Part shown: one piece after another, positions 19,959-29,424 of the stretch
How the letters are laid out: each line of letters starts with the position of its first letter
Position numbering within the stretch: position 1 is the first letter of the stretch
Source of the DNA: Acetobacter malorum
Lineage (GTDB): Bacteria > Pseudomonadota > Alphaproteobacteria > Acetobacterales > Acetobacteraceae
Direction: 5' to 3'
Assembly (NCBI RefSeq): GCF_002153605.1
Contig: NZ_JOPG01000018.1
Span: 1-64,000 of the forward strand
Length of the DNA stretch: 64,000 bases
The notes under the pieces: generated by a model
What the model saw: only the letters and a program-made list of their open reading frames with translations
Databases searched by the model: none
Told to the model about the DNA's origin: nothing
Translations under genes and position numbers: made by a program

Positions 19959-20372
19959 TCAGGACCGCCGGTTACCGGCAGCCACAAGCTTGATTACGGC
20001 AAACACGCCCAGAAGCCCCAGCAGGGAGGTAACGAGTTTGACCAGAATACGGGTTGGCAGATGCGCCTTGCCGTGAACGTAGTCATCCACAATGACCTGC
20101 AGCCCCAGCTGCGCGTGGTAAAAGGTCGTGATAATCAGCGCGGTCAGCATGGTGGCGTTCACCGGCTTGCCGCCCCACTTCACAACCTCTGCATGGTCTG
20201 CACCGCCAAGGCGGAACATCTGGACAATAAACCATGTTGAAAGCGGCAGAAGAGACGCCGCCGTTACGCGCTCGGCCCACCAGTGCCCCGTGCCGGAGCC
20301 ACCGGCTCCAAGCCCGCGGGCTCGGCCCAGCTGTGAGCGCATCACCTCAATATGAGGAGCGGAATCAGTCAT
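19959..20372 (-). CDS. sdhD: Succinate dehydrogenase membrane anchor subunit D
   Basis: 137 residues with three hydrophobic segments. The haem/quinone motif HAQLGLQVIVDDYVHGK (His ligand plus D-Y quinone pair) is typical of SdhD. The start was chosen at the ATG one base after the sdhC stop (TGA-T-ATG). The N-terminal RARGLGAGGSGTGHWWAERVTA matches alphaproteobacterial SdhD. Confidence 0.92.
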   Translation of the reverse strand: MTDSAPHIEVMRSQLGRARGLGAGGSGTGHWWAERVTAASLLPLSTWFIVQMFRLGGADHAEVVKWGGKPVNATMLTALIITTFYHAQLGLQVIVDDYVHGKAHLPTRILVKLVTSLLGLLGVFAVIKLVAAGNRRS

Positions 20373-20373
20373 A

Positions 20374-20847
20374 TCAGGATGCCTTTCCTGCTTTGGCCAC
20401 AGCGCGCGCCCGTTTGGCGGCAACGCCCAGAAGGCCCGCGGCCAGCACGGTGCTGACACCGGCGGTCACACCCACGGCAACCGGGCCATCCTTGTTCAGC
20501 TCTTCCTTGTCGTAGCGTTTGCCGGAATCCCAGATGAGATGCCGGATGCCACCGACCGTGTGATACACAACGGAAGCCAGCCACCCCACCAGCAGCAACT
20601 GCCCTGCGGGGTTGCCTGTCACCTTGCGCGCTGTCGCAAACGCTTTCGGTCCTTTGGCGGCAGCAGCCAGCCAGAACACGCCAAGAGCAGCGCCGCCGGT
20701 TGCGGCAACGCCCGTCAGGCGGTTCGAAATTGAAAGAACCATGGACAGGCGATAGCGGTAAATTTGCAGATGCGGCGACATAGGCCGCTGAATGAGTCTG
20801 CCGTCACTTCGGGTCCCTACGTAGAGGGCCTTGCGGATATCCTGCAT
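20374..20847 (-). CDS. sdhC: Succinate dehydrogenase cytochrome b556 subunit C
   Basis: 157 residues. RPMSPHLQIYRYRLSMVLSISNRLTG is the SdhC signature (RPlSPHL.iY......i.HRiTG). The canonical H of HRiTG is N here (SNRLTG). VVYHTVGGIRHLIWD supplies the haem b ligand H-T-x-G-x-R-H. There are three membrane helices. It is the first gene of sdhCDAB and its promoter should lie in the 140 bp before it. The C-terminus is extended and basic. Confidence 0.92.
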   Translation of the reverse strand: MQDIRKALYVGTRSDGRLIQRPMSPHLQIYRYRLSMVLSISNRLTGVAATGGAALGVFWLAAAAKGPKAFATARKVTGNPAGQLLLVGWLASVVYHTVGGIRHLIWDSGKRYDKEELNKDGPVAVGVTAGVSTVLAAGLLGVAAKRARAVAKAGKAS

Positions 20848-20987
20848 TGTCAGCCTCGTATCCTGTCCGTCTATCCCTTACACCGGCTCAGACCGGCGTT
20901 TCTGCATCGAAATTTGTCCTACGCCCCAACCCGCAGACCGGTCAATTCAACCAGCCAACACGAGCCCGCGAGCCGGGGTAACCTCAC

Positions 20988-22010
20988 TCAGCCGTGTCTG
21001 GGCAGGAGGTCCAGGGCAATCATCGTCTCGGCAATCTGCACTGCGTTCAAAGCCGCACCTTTCCGCAGATTATCGGACACGCACCAGAAGGCGAGGCCGT
21101 TGGGAACCGTCGGATCGACACGAAGGCGTGAAACATAGGTTGCGTCTTCACCCACGCACTCAATCGGAGTCACATAGCCGCCATCTTCGCGTTCATCGCG
21201 CAGAATCACGCCTTCTGCTTCACGCAGAACTTCACGCGCACGGGCCAGATCCACAGGCTCGGCAAACTCCGCCACAACGGCTTCAGAATGGCCAATAAAC
21301 ACCGGTACGCGAACGCAGGTGGCAATCACGGACACGTCGGGGTCGAGAATTTTTCTCGTCTCCACGGCCATTTTCCATTCTTCCTTGGTCGCACCATCAT
21401 CCATGAAGCGATCAATCTGCGGGATGCAGTTAAAGGCAATCTGCTTCTGAAACTGCTCGATCTTCGGCGGGTCATTCACAAAGCTGCCGCGCGTCTGGGC
21501 AAACAGCTCGTCCATCCCGTCTTTCCCGGCACCGGACACAGCCTGATAGGTGGAGACCACAACGCGCTTAAGCGTGAACAGGTCATGCAGCGGCTTGAGG
21601 GCCACAACCATCTGAATGGTTGAGCAATTCGGGTTGGCAATAATATTGCGCTTCATGCGCTTGAGCGCATCCGGGTTTACTTCCGGCACCACCAGCGGCA
21701 CATCCGGGTCCATGCGGAAGTGGGAGGTGTTATCAATCACCACACAGCCCGCTTTGGCGGCAATGGGAGCATATTTGGCTGAGACCTCACCACCCGGGGA
21801 GAACAGACCAACATCCCAGCCTTTGAAATCAAAGGTTTCAAGATTCCGGACCTTGAGCGTACGATCCCCAAACGAGATTTCACGCCCGGCAGACCGTGGT
21901 GACGCCAGCGCAACAATATCGTCAACGGGGAACTCCCGCTCGGCCAGTGTCTTTAAAATTTCACGCCCTACTGCTCCGGTGGCGCCTACAACTGCAACCC
22001 GATACCCCAT
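20988..22010 (-). CDS. asd: Aspartate-semialdehyde dehydrogenase
   Basis: 340 residues. It reduces aspartyl phosphate to aspartate semialdehyde for lysine/diaminopimelate, threonine and methionine synthesis. VVGATGAVGREILKTL is the NADP fold. The catalytic Cys129 is in ANPNCSTIQ. STYQAVSGAGK and the histidine-containing C-terminal region RLRVDPTVPNGLAFW follow. It is divergent from zwf over 115 bp. Confidence 0.96.
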   Translation of the reverse strand: MGYRVAVVGATGAVGREILKTLAEREFPVDDIVALASPRSAGREISFGDRTLKVRNLETFDFKGWDVGLFSPGGEVSAKYAPIAAKAGCVVIDNTSHFRMDPDVPLVVPEVNPDALKRMKRNIIANPNCSTIQMVVALKPLHDLFTLKRVVVSTYQAVSGAGKDGMDELFAQTRGSFVNDPPKIEQFQKQIAFNCIPQIDRFMDDGATKEEWKMAVETRKILDPDVSVIATCVRVPVFIGHSEAVVAEFAEPVDLARAREVLREAEGVILRDEREDGGYVTPIECVGEDATYVSRLRVDPTVPNGLAFWCVSDNLRKGAALNAVQIAETMIALDLLPRHG

Positions 22011-22125
22011 AACTCTATCCCTTACTCATTCCTGCCAAAGCCTGACCGGGCAGGAAACCTAGACCAAACCGGGTAAAAATGGAATTGCGGAGCATGCCCT
22101 TCCGTTGCGCAAGGAGAAATGAAAT

Positions 22126-23679
22126 ATGACTTCACCCCCCGCATCTCCCGCCATTCCCGCCCCGGTTGTTGCGCCCGCAGCCACCCATCCGGCTCCCGCC
22201 GGAACACTGGTGATCCTCGGTGCGGCGGGAGATCTGACCCACCGGCTGCTGGTCCCCGCACTGTATGACCTGACCTGCAATGGCTTTCTGCCAGATGATT
22301 TCCGGATTATCGGCGTCAGTCTTGAACAGGAGACCACAGAAAGCTGGGTCGCATCCCTGCGTGCCAAAATGGAAAGCTTCACGCAGGACAGACATGCTGA
22401 ATTTTATACGGTCAGCATTAATGAGGATGCATGGTCCTGGCTGGCCAGCCGGATGACCTACCGCGCACTGGACTTCACGTCTGTTGACGCGTTGCGGGAA
22501 CTGGCCCCGGATATCAGCGGGGGCAACGCCGTCTTCTACCTCGCCACGCCGCCGCGCTTTTTTGGCACCGCAGCGGAAAGTCTGGCACGGGCCGGACTGA
22601 TGGAAGAAGCTCCTGACCGCTTCCGGCGGCTGGTGGTGGAAAAACCTTTTGGCACAGATCTGCACTCTGCTCAGGCGTTAAACGCGCATCTCCTGTCCTT
22701 CCTCAAGGAAACGCAGATTTACCGGGTGGACCATTTTCTGGGGAAGGAGACCGTGCAGAACCTGCTGGCACTCCGCTTCAGCAATCTGCTGTTCGACCCG
22801 CTCTGGCGGCGCGACTATATCGACCATATCCAGATTACCGCCGCAGAAACACTCTCCGTCGAAGGGCGAGGCGTTTTTTACGATGCCACAGGCGCACTGC
22901 GGGACATGGTGCCCAACCACCTGTTCCAGCTGCTCGCGCTGGTCGCCATGGAGCCGCCCTCATCCCTGAAGGCTGAAGCTATCCGGAATGCCAAGCAGCA
23001 GGTTTTTGACGCCATTCGCCCCATCACGCCGGAAAACGCTGTGCGCGGGCAGTATACCGCAGGCGCCGTGGCCGGACGCACTATCGAAGCCTATCGCGCC
23101 AGCCCCGGCGTCAACCCGAACAGCACCACGGAAACCTACGCGGCGCTGAAAATTGAAATTGATACCTGGCGCTGGGCCGGGGTGCCCTTCTATTTGCGCA
23201 CCGGCAAAGCCCTGAGCTCCAACGTGACGGAAATAGTGGTGCAGTTCAAACAGACACCGCATCCCCTGTTCCACACGGCAGACGGCACACCGCAAGCGCC
23301 TAATCGGTTTGTTTATAATATCCGGCCGGAAAAAGGGGCGGACCTGCATTTCAACGCAAAGCATCCCGGCCCGGAAACCGTGGTGGAAGAAGTGGTGTCC
23401 CAGTTCCGCTACCAGAATGCCTTCGGGGCTATCCCCAATGTGGGGTATGAAACCCTGCTGTATGACTGCCTGCAAGGCAACGCCACACTCTTCCAGCGCG
23501 CCGATAATATTGAGGCTGGCTGGCGCGCCGTAGACCCGGTTCTGCAAGCCTGGAGCAAGGCGACCACCGCGCCGGAATTTTATGAAGCCGGCAGCACCGG
23601 TCCCGCTGGGGCAGACACTCTTCTGGCTCGTGATGGACGCTGCTGGGCACCCTTTGGCCAGCTTAAAAAAGACAGTTGA
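22126..23679 (+). CDS. zwf: Glucose-6-phosphate 1-dehydrogenase
   Basis: 517 residues. It oxidises glucose-6-phosphate to 6-phosphogluconolactone, feeding the oxidative pentose phosphate pathway that dominates sugar use in acetic acid bacteria. The NADP motif GAAGDLTHR is at 32-40, EKPFG near 172 and the substrate motif RVDHFLGKE at 200-208. The first 26 residues are a Pro/Ala-rich extension. The SD AAGGAG is nine bases before the ATG. No pgl or gnd lies next to it. Confidence 0.96.
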   Translation: MTSPPASPAIPAPVVAPAATHPAPAGTLVILGAAGDLTHRLLVPALYDLTCNGFLPDDFRIIGVSLEQETTESWVASLRAKMESFTQDRHAEFYTVSINEDAWSWLASRMTYRALDFTSVDALRELAPDISGGNAVFYLATPPRFFGTAAESLARAGLMEEAPDRFRRLVVEKPFGTDLHSAQALNAHLLSFLKETQIYRVDHFLGKETVQNLLALRFSNLLFDPLWRRDYIDHIQITAAETLSVEGRGVFYDATGALRDMVPNHLFQLLALVAMEPPSSLKAEAIRNAKQQVFDAIRPITPENAVRGQYTAGAVAGRTIEAYRASPGVNPNSTTETYAALKIEIDTWRWAGVPFYLRTGKALSSNVTEIVVQFKQTPHPLFHTADGTPQAPNRFVYNIRPEKGADLHFNAKHPGPETVVEEVVSQFRYQNAFGAIPNVGYETLLYDCLQGNATLFQRADNIEAGWRAVDPVLQAWSKATTAPEFYEAGSTGPAGADTLLARDGRCWAPFGQLKKDS

Positions 23680-23798
23680 TCTCAGGAAACTCTTTTAAAA
23701 GACAGTGCTCCCGTCTCCTGTCATGAAAACCCCGACAGGACAGAATTTTTTTGATGCATGTCAATGCGATTTTTCATCACACTCTGCCTAGTGAGAGG

Positions 23799-23868
23799 AG
23801 GAAATTCCTGATAACAGGGCCGCGCCACGCATATAAAAAAGACGGGGCTCTCTGGAACGTATTTCCAG
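23799..23868. promoter_or_regulatory. Two dyads in the adh promoter region
   Basis: AGGAA-A-TTCCT (23799-23809) and CTGGAA-CGTAT-TTCCAG (23852-23868) share the half-site GGAA/TTCC and lie 28-97 bp before the adhP-like ATG. This suggests operator sites for one regulator. The rest of the 216-bp gap after zwf holds a weak CCTGTC/GACAGG hairpin with a T-run (about 23718-23750). Confidence 0.35.
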
Positions 23869-23895
23869 CAACGAAAACAAAAAGGGACTGAGAGA

Positions 23896-24924
23896 ATGTC
23901 AGGAAAAATGAAAGCCGCAGTGGTGCGCGAATTCGGCAAACCTCTGAGCATTGAAGAACTGGATATTCCTGATATCCGTCCGAACGAGATTCTGGTCAAA
24001 ATGATTGCCTGCGGCGTCTGTCATACAGACCTGCATGCCGCTGAAGGGGACTGGCCGAAAAAACCCACCCTCCCGTTTATTCCGGGACATGAAGGCGTCG
24101 GCACTGTTGTGAAAGCGGGCAGTGCTGTCACCCATGTGAAGGTCGGCGACGACGTTGGCGTGCCCTGGCTGTATTCTGCCTGCGGCCATTGTGAACACTG
24201 CCTTGGTGGTTGGGAAACTTTGTGTGCTAAACAGGAAGATACCGGCTATTCCGTTAATGGCTGCTTTGCTGAATATGTGGTGGCAGACCCCAACTATGTT
24301 GCACTCCTCCCCAAAGGCATAGACCCTGTGCAGGTCGCCCCCGTGCTGTGCGCTGGCCTGACAGTCTATAAAGGTCTGAAAATGACCGACACAAAGGCGG
24401 GGAACTGGGTCGCCATTTCCGGCGTTGGCGGACTGGGGCAGATGGCGGTGCAATATGGCGTCGCCATGGGTCTGAACGTGGTGGCCGTTGACATTGATGA
24501 TGAAAAACTTGCCATCGCCCGGAAACTCGGCGCGGCTTTGACCGTTAATGCCAGAGAGACAGACCCGGCGGCTTTTATGCAAAAGGAAGTTGGTGGTGTT
24601 CATGGCGGTCTGATTACTGCCGTTTCCACCAAGGCTTTTTCGCAGGCCATGGGGTATGTCCGGGCTGGGGGAACACTTGTTCTGAATGGCCTGCCACCGG
24701 GCGATTTTCCTATCTCGATCTTCGATATGGTGATGAATGGCACCACCATCCGCGGATCCATTGTCGGGACACGCCTTGATATGATTGAGGCCCTGTCCTT
24801 CTTTGCAGATGGGAAAGTAAAATCGGTAACGCAGACAGACCGGCTGGAGAATATAAACTCTATTTTTGAACGCCTCGAAGAAGGTAAGGTGGAAGGCCGG
24901 ATCGTGATCGACTTTCGCGCCTGA
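23896..24924 (+). CDS. adhP: Zinc-dependent alcohol dehydrogenase, AdhP type
   Basis: 342 residues. It is a cytoplasmic NAD-dependent alcohol/aldehyde interconverting enzyme. CGVCHTDLH (39-47) and GHEGVG (64-69) carry catalytic zinc ligands. C96, C99, C102 and C110 bind structural zinc. GVGGLGQ is the NAD loop, and LCAGLTVYKGLK is typical of AdhP. It is 32 bp ahead of an aldehyde dehydrogenase, so the pair could take a primary alcohol to its acid inside the cell, apart from the periplasmic PQQ system. Confidence 0.92.
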   Translation: MSGKMKAAVVREFGKPLSIEELDIPDIRPNEILVKMIACGVCHTDLHAAEGDWPKKPTLPFIPGHEGVGTVVKAGSAVTHVKVGDDVGVPWLYSACGHCEHCLGGWETLCAKQEDTGYSVNGCFAEYVVADPNYVALLPKGIDPVQVAPVLCAGLTVYKGLKMTDTKAGNWVAISGVGGLGQMAVQYGVAMGLNVVAVDIDDEKLAIARKLGAALTVNARETDPAAFMQKEVGGVHGGLITAVSTKAFSQAMGYVRAGGTLVLNGLPPGDFPISIFDMVMNGTTIRGSIVGTRLDMIEALSFFADGKVKSVTQTDRLENINSIFERLEEGKVEGRIVIDFRA

Positions 24925-24956
24925 TACTTCCGAGGCATTCGGAAAGGCTCACGAAT

Positions 24957-26348
24957 ATGGCTTACAAGACTGTCAATCCGTACACCAACGAGACGATCGC
25001 CACTTTTCCTGACCTGAAAGATGCCGAACTGGATTCTCTGCTGTCACAGGCAGAGAAAACCTACAAAAGCTGGCGCAATACGTCCTTTGCTGACCGCGCC
25101 AGCATCCTGCACAAAGCTGCCAGCCTGCTACGCGAGCAAAGCGAAGAGTATGCAAAGCTGCTCACGCTGGAAATGGGCAAACTCAAGCGTGAAGCGTTAG
25201 GGGAAGTTGCCCTGTCTGCTGATATTCTTGATTATTATGCCGACAATGCAGAAAATTTTCTGGCACCCCAGAAAATCCCCGGCGGTAGTGAACGGGGTGA
25301 TGACGCCATGCTTATCAGCCAGCCGCTTGGTATCCTGCTGGCTATTGAACCGTGGAACTTCCCCTACTATCAGCTGGCCCGCGTGGCCGGACCGCATCTG
25401 ATGGCAGGGAATGTGGTTGTGGTAAAACATGCTTCCATTGTTCCTCAATGTGCCGCAGCGTTTGAAAAACTCTTCCATGATGCAGGGGCTCCGGCAGGAC
25501 TCTACACAAACCTGTTCGCCACACGTCAGCAGTTGGAAAAACTGATTGATGACCCGCGCATTCAGGGTATCGCCCTGACGGGGAGCGAAGGGGCAGGGGC
25601 CACCGTCGCTGCTCAGGCTGGCAAGAACCTGAAAAAGACCACCATGGAACTGGGCGGCAGTGATGCCTTCATTGTTCTGGATGATGCTGATCTTGAAAAG
25701 TCCGTCAAATGGGCTGTCTGGGGCCGCATGAATAACGGTGGGCAATGCTGTGTGGCATCCAAGCGCATTATTGTGCAGGAAAACATTTCAGACCAGTTTT
25801 TCAAACGCTTTAGTGAAGAACTTGCAAAACTTGCTCCCGGGGATCCGTCTGATGACGCAACCGGCGTGCCGCCCATGTCCTCTCAGTCCGCCGCAGACCA
25901 GCTCAACCAGCAGGTTGAAGACGCCGTAAAAAATGGGGCTAAAGCGCACCGCGTTGGCCCAACGCCACCGAACAAGGGGGCCTTTGTTCAGACCACGATC
26001 CTGACTGACCTGACACGCGACAATCCGGCTTTCCATCAGGAATTTTTTGGACCCGTGGCACTCTTCTTTACCGTGAAGGATGAGAAGGAAGCCATTGAAC
26101 TGGCTAACGATACCCCTTACGGGCTGGGTGGCTCTGTGTTTACGCAGGATACCAAGCGCGGTGTTGAGGTTGCCAAGCAGATTTACACCGGCATGGTGTA
26201 TATCAACCACCCGACATGGACCCGGCCGGATCTGCCTTTTGGTGGCGTCAAACGCTCCGGCTATGGACGTGAACTCGCCATGCTGGGGATTGAAGAGTTC
26301 GTTAATAAGAAGCTCATCAATGTCGTGCCGATTGATGCTCCGGCCTGA
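24957..26348 (+). CDS. NAD-dependent aldehyde dehydrogenase, short succinate-semialdehyde (Sad/YneI-like) type
   Basis: 463 residues, the short length typical of YneI/Sad succinate-semialdehyde dehydrogenases. WNFPYYQLARVAGPHLMAGN, GSEGAGATVAAQAG, catalytic Glu231 (MELGGSD) and catalytic Cys265 (GGQCCVASKR) are present. The C-terminal PFGGVKRSGYGREL is typical. It follows the alcohol dehydrogenase in the same transcript and ends at a strong terminator. The real substrate may be acetaldehyde or another aldehyde. Confidence 0.88.
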   Translation: MAYKTVNPYTNETIATFPDLKDAELDSLLSQAEKTYKSWRNTSFADRASILHKAASLLREQSEEYAKLLTLEMGKLKREALGEVALSADILDYYADNAENFLAPQKIPGGSERGDDAMLISQPLGILLAIEPWNFPYYQLARVAGPHLMAGNVVVVKHASIVPQCAAAFEKLFHDAGAPAGLYTNLFATRQQLEKLIDDPRIQGIALTGSEGAGATVAAQAGKNLKKTTMELGGSDAFIVLDDADLEKSVKWAVWGRMNNGGQCCVASKRIIVQENISDQFFKRFSEELAKLAPGDPSDDATGVPPMSSQSAADQLNQQVEDAVKNGAKAHRVGPTPPNKGAFVQTTILTDLTRDNPAFHQEFFGPVALFFTVKDEKEAIELANDTPYGLGGSVFTQDTKRGVEVAKQIYTGMVYINHPTWTRPDLPFGGVKRSGYGRELAMLGIEEFVNKKLINVVPIDAPA

Positions 26349-26370
26349 TTTCAGGCCTCAGTAAACACGC

Positions 26371-26405
26371 AAAAAGGCGACAGATTTTATTCTGTCGCCT
26401 TTTTT
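26371..26405. terminator. Strong bidirectional terminator
   Basis: 14-bp stem AAAAAGGCGACAGA/TCTGTCGCCTTTTT with loop TTTTAT; T-run on one strand and A-run on the other. It serves the adh-aldehyde dehydrogenase unit and the convergent creatininase-family gene that ends at 26407. Confidence 0.92.
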
Positions 26406-26406
26406 A

Positions 26407-27222
26407 TCAGGCCTTTTGTCCATCCTGCTTCAACACATGCTCAACCAGTTTCACGCCGGTTTCCACCAGCTTTTCTGTCAGGCGCGCACCGGTTTCTGCT
26501 GAACAGAGGCGCGGGTCTCCCCGCCCAATCCCATTCGATGCCGTGCAATCACCTTCAAGCGGCACGGAAATCAGAGTACCATTCAGATCCAGTGTGCCAA
26601 AATCTGAAACATTTAGGCCCCACGCTGTTTTATCTGTATGGGTTCGCGGAATACGATCCTCCCGCACCAGATCAGGCAGCACATGCATCCCGATACTTGT
26701 CAGCGGATTTGCGCCATGCCCACCAGACTGCGCCGCCTGCTCTGCACCAACAAGCTGGGGCAAGAAACTGGCTGCAACACGCCACAGATAAAAGCTTGGA
26801 ATCACAATACTATCCCGCAGCCAGATGCTGCGGGTAACATCATGAATCATAGTGCAGTTCCCACCATGCCCGTTCAGGATAATGATGCGGGTGAGACCAT
26901 GCCGAAGCAGACTGTCCAGCATATCCCGCAACACAGCCTGCAATGTTGTTTGAGACAGGGCAATGCCACCCGGCATGTATCCAAAATAGTCAGCGCCACC
27001 AAACGGCAGAACAGGCGCAACGTAGACCTCATGCCCTGCGGCGGAGGCCTTTCTGGCAATTTGCTCTGCCATGGCATCTGCCAGAAGGTAGTCCCCCATC
27101 GGCATATGCGGTCCCTGATCTTCAAAACTGCCTAATGGCAAAAGAATAACAGGGGAGCGCGCAACAGCCTCCCGCATTTCAGATGCGGTCAGATGCGCCA
27201 TCTGGAATTTGGTCTGCACCAT
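26407..27222 (-). CDS. Creatininase-family amidohydrolase
   Basis: 271 residues, no signal peptide. LPLGSFEDQGPHMPMGDYLLA matches the metal-binding loop of the creatinine amidohydrolase superfamily (GS.EqhGPHlPlgtD), and ILNGHGGN and GGHGANPLTS follow. Relatives act on creatinine, formamides of cofactor synthesis or mycofactocin peptides; the substrate here is unknown. It starts 9 bp after the ester hydrolase stop on the same strand, so the two are co-transcribed. Confidence 0.85.
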   Translation of the reverse strand: MVQTKFQMAHLTASEMREAVARSPVILLPLGSFEDQGPHMPMGDYLLADAMAEQIARKASAAGHEVYVAPVLPFGGADYFGYMPGGIALSQTTLQAVLRDMLDSLLRHGLTRIIILNGHGGNCTMIHDVTRSIWLRDSIVIPSFYLWRVAASFLPQLVGAEQAAQSGGHGANPLTSIGMHVLPDLVREDRIPRTHTDKTAWGLNVSDFGTLDLNGTLISVPLEGDCTASNGIGRGDPRLCSAETGARLTEKLVETGVKLVEHVLKQDGQKA

Positions 27223-27231
27223 GCTGGCCCC

Positions 27232-29235
27232 TTACTGTTTCACAACTGGAAGCAGGATGGAGGTCGCCTCCTTGCCGCCATGATGAATGCTCTGGGTCGC
27301 CACCGTATAATCTGCCGGTTTGGCATCAAAAATATTCGGCACGAACTTCTGAGGGTTCCGATCATAAAGCGGGAACCAGGAGGACTGGATCTGCACCATA
27401 ATCCGATGCCCTTTTGCAAACACATGGTTCACAGCAGGAAGCGTGAAGTGATAATGCAGCGTTGCATCAGGCTGAAGCGCTTCCGGTTTGGCAAAGTCCC
27501 TCCGGTAACGGCCCCGGAAAATATCCATGGACACAGGCAGTTCATACCCGCCCATTTTCGGATCATCCGGTGTCATGGAAGGCTGTACGTCAATCAGCTT
27601 CACCACCCAGTCTGAATCCGTGCCGCTTGTCGCGGCAAACAGATCTGCCACCGGCACACCGCTCACGCGCACAGGCTCGTCCAGCACTTCCGTTTCATAC
27701 GTCACGACATCCGGGCGAGATTCAGCTTCCCGCTGGTCCTGCACCAGCCAGGGCTTCCACCGGCTGCTCTGCGCAAAGGCGAAGGGGCGGGAGATGAACG
27801 GAACAGGATGCGCCGGGTCAGACACATAGCTATCCGCCCCGTCTGTTGTTGGGCGTGTAAAGCTCAGCCCGTGCCCGTCTGCCAGATAAAGCGGGGTCAG
27901 GCTGCCTGTGCAGTTGCTTTCACAAACAGAGGGCCAGGAACGGTAATAATCCCATTTCTGATCGCCTGTATTGTAAATGATTGCGTCAGGCAGATGCACA
28001 GAGGCACTGCCAGGCTTCAGATATTCATCAAAGAACGGTCGGAACACATCGCGCCGATACTGGTGTGCTGTATCCCCTTCAAATTCCAGCGGACCAAGAG
28101 TGGAACCGTTATAATTCACCCCACTATGCCGCCAGGGGCCCATCACCAGCGTGTTCGGCGCTTTGACATCCGCATCCTTCAGCGCCTGCCAGGCGTGAAT
28201 GGCACCCCACATATCTTCCTGATCCCACAGGCCCTGTTCCCACAACATCGGAACGGTTGGCTTGCGCTGAGCCAGAATTTTATCCAGCGCCTGCCCCTGC
28301 CAGAACGCATCATACGCCGGGTGTGCGTGCATCCGCTGCCAGAACGGATACTGGTCGAGACCGACCTGTGTGGCAAAACTCCCTGCGGATCCTGCTTTTA
28401 GAAAATTTGTGTAATCATCAGCATCTCTGCGGGGAATGTCATTCCCTCCGCCACGCGCCGTCATCTGCCCGACAAAGTAATCAAATGAGCCCTGACGGAA
28501 CGCACCGTAATGGAACCAGTCATCTCCCATCCAGCCATCCACCATCGGGCTTTCCGGCGCAGCCACTTTCAGGGCCGGGTGCGGGTCCAGCAGCGCCATG
28601 ACAACTGTAAAGCCCTCGTAGGAAGACCCAGTCATACCAACGCGACCATTGGACTCCGGCACATTATGCACCAGCCAGTCCACTGTATCCCACGCATCAG
28701 TGGTTTCATCCGTTTTTGTGGGGTTTAGCGGGCCGTGCGGTGGGCGCGTCATCACATAATCGCCCTGAGAGCCATATTTCCCGCGGATATCCTGAAACAC
28801 GCGGATATAGCCGCCCTCCACAAACACATCATCGCCCTGCGGCAGAATTTCCCGCATGGTCAGTGCGTTGGACACACGGTTGGCACGCCCTTTGGCGTTA
28901 TAGGGGGTGCGTGTCAAAAGAATGGGGGCGTTACGGGCATTTTTCGGAATAACAATAACCGTATAAAGCTTCACGCCGTCCCGCATGGGAACCATAACCT
29001 CGCGCTTGATGTAATCACGCAGCTGGTCTGTTGGCATATGCACGCTGGCCGGAATATCGCTGCCGGTCTGCACGCTCAGCGGGTCATGCGCCGGTGCCGC
29101 TGCGGCGGTGGGGGCTGCGGCCTGCGCAGCAGGAAGGGTTGCCGCCAGCAACACCCCGGAGAGGGCAACTCCGGCCCACAGGCTCCTTTTTTTCAGAGCG
29201 GCGTTCTGTTTAAAAATGGTAATGTTTTTCACCAT
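27232..29235 (-). CDS. aehA: Alpha-amino acid ester hydrolase (CocE/NonD, X-Pro dipeptidyl peptidase-like)
   Basis: 667 residues, the length I recall for the Acetobacter turbidans enzyme. It hydrolyses esters of alpha-amino acids and transfers the acyl group to beta-lactam nuclei, which is how A. turbidans makes cephalexin-type products. The catalytic residues fall at the expected numbers: Ser205 in GSSYEG, Asp338 in GLWDQED and His370 in GPWRHSG. The carboxylate cluster Asp239/Glu340/Asp341 and oxyanion Tyr206 are also present. A signal peptide (about 1-40, ending PAAQAA) indicates periplasmic location. The C-terminal jelly roll domain is complete. Confidence 0.93.
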   Translation of the reverse strand: MVKNITIFKQNAALKKRSLWAGVALSGVLLAATLPAAQAAAPTAAAAPAHDPLSVQTGSDIPASVHMPTDQLRDYIKREVMVPMRDGVKLYTVIVIPKNARNAPILLTRTPYNAKGRANRVSNALTMREILPQGDDVFVEGGYIRVFQDIRGKYGSQGDYVMTRPPHGPLNPTKTDETTDAWDTVDWLVHNVPESNGRVGMTGSSYEGFTVVMALLDPHPALKVAAPESPMVDGWMGDDWFHYGAFRQGSFDYFVGQMTARGGGNDIPRRDADDYTNFLKAGSAGSFATQVGLDQYPFWQRMHAHPAYDAFWQGQALDKILAQRKPTVPMLWEQGLWDQEDMWGAIHAWQALKDADVKAPNTLVMGPWRHSGVNYNGSTLGPLEFEGDTAHQYRRDVFRPFFDEYLKPGSASVHLPDAIIYNTGDQKWDYYRSWPSVCESNCTGSLTPLYLADGHGLSFTRPTTDGADSYVSDPAHPVPFISRPFAFAQSSRWKPWLVQDQREAESRPDVVTYETEVLDEPVRVSGVPVADLFAATSGTDSDWVVKLIDVQPSMTPDDPKMGGYELPVSMDIFRGRYRRDFAKPEALQPDATLHYHFTLPAVNHVFAKGHRIMVQIQSSWFPLYDRNPQKFVPNIFDAKPADYTVATQSIHHGGKEATSILLPVVKQ

Positions 29236-29424
29236 GATCCTGCGCTTTTATCTGGACTGTGCTTGTTAAGCTGGTGCTCAGACGATGCGTTGGATCAGGC
29301 GGTTCGTCCACCCTGTTTTTCTTAGAAAACGATTCTCAGGCGATACAGTCGGGGGAAAGGCAGCTTTCCCCCGGCTTCTCAAACGTCGGTCAAACTTACC
29401 GAAGTTCTTTAAAAAATGATGATA

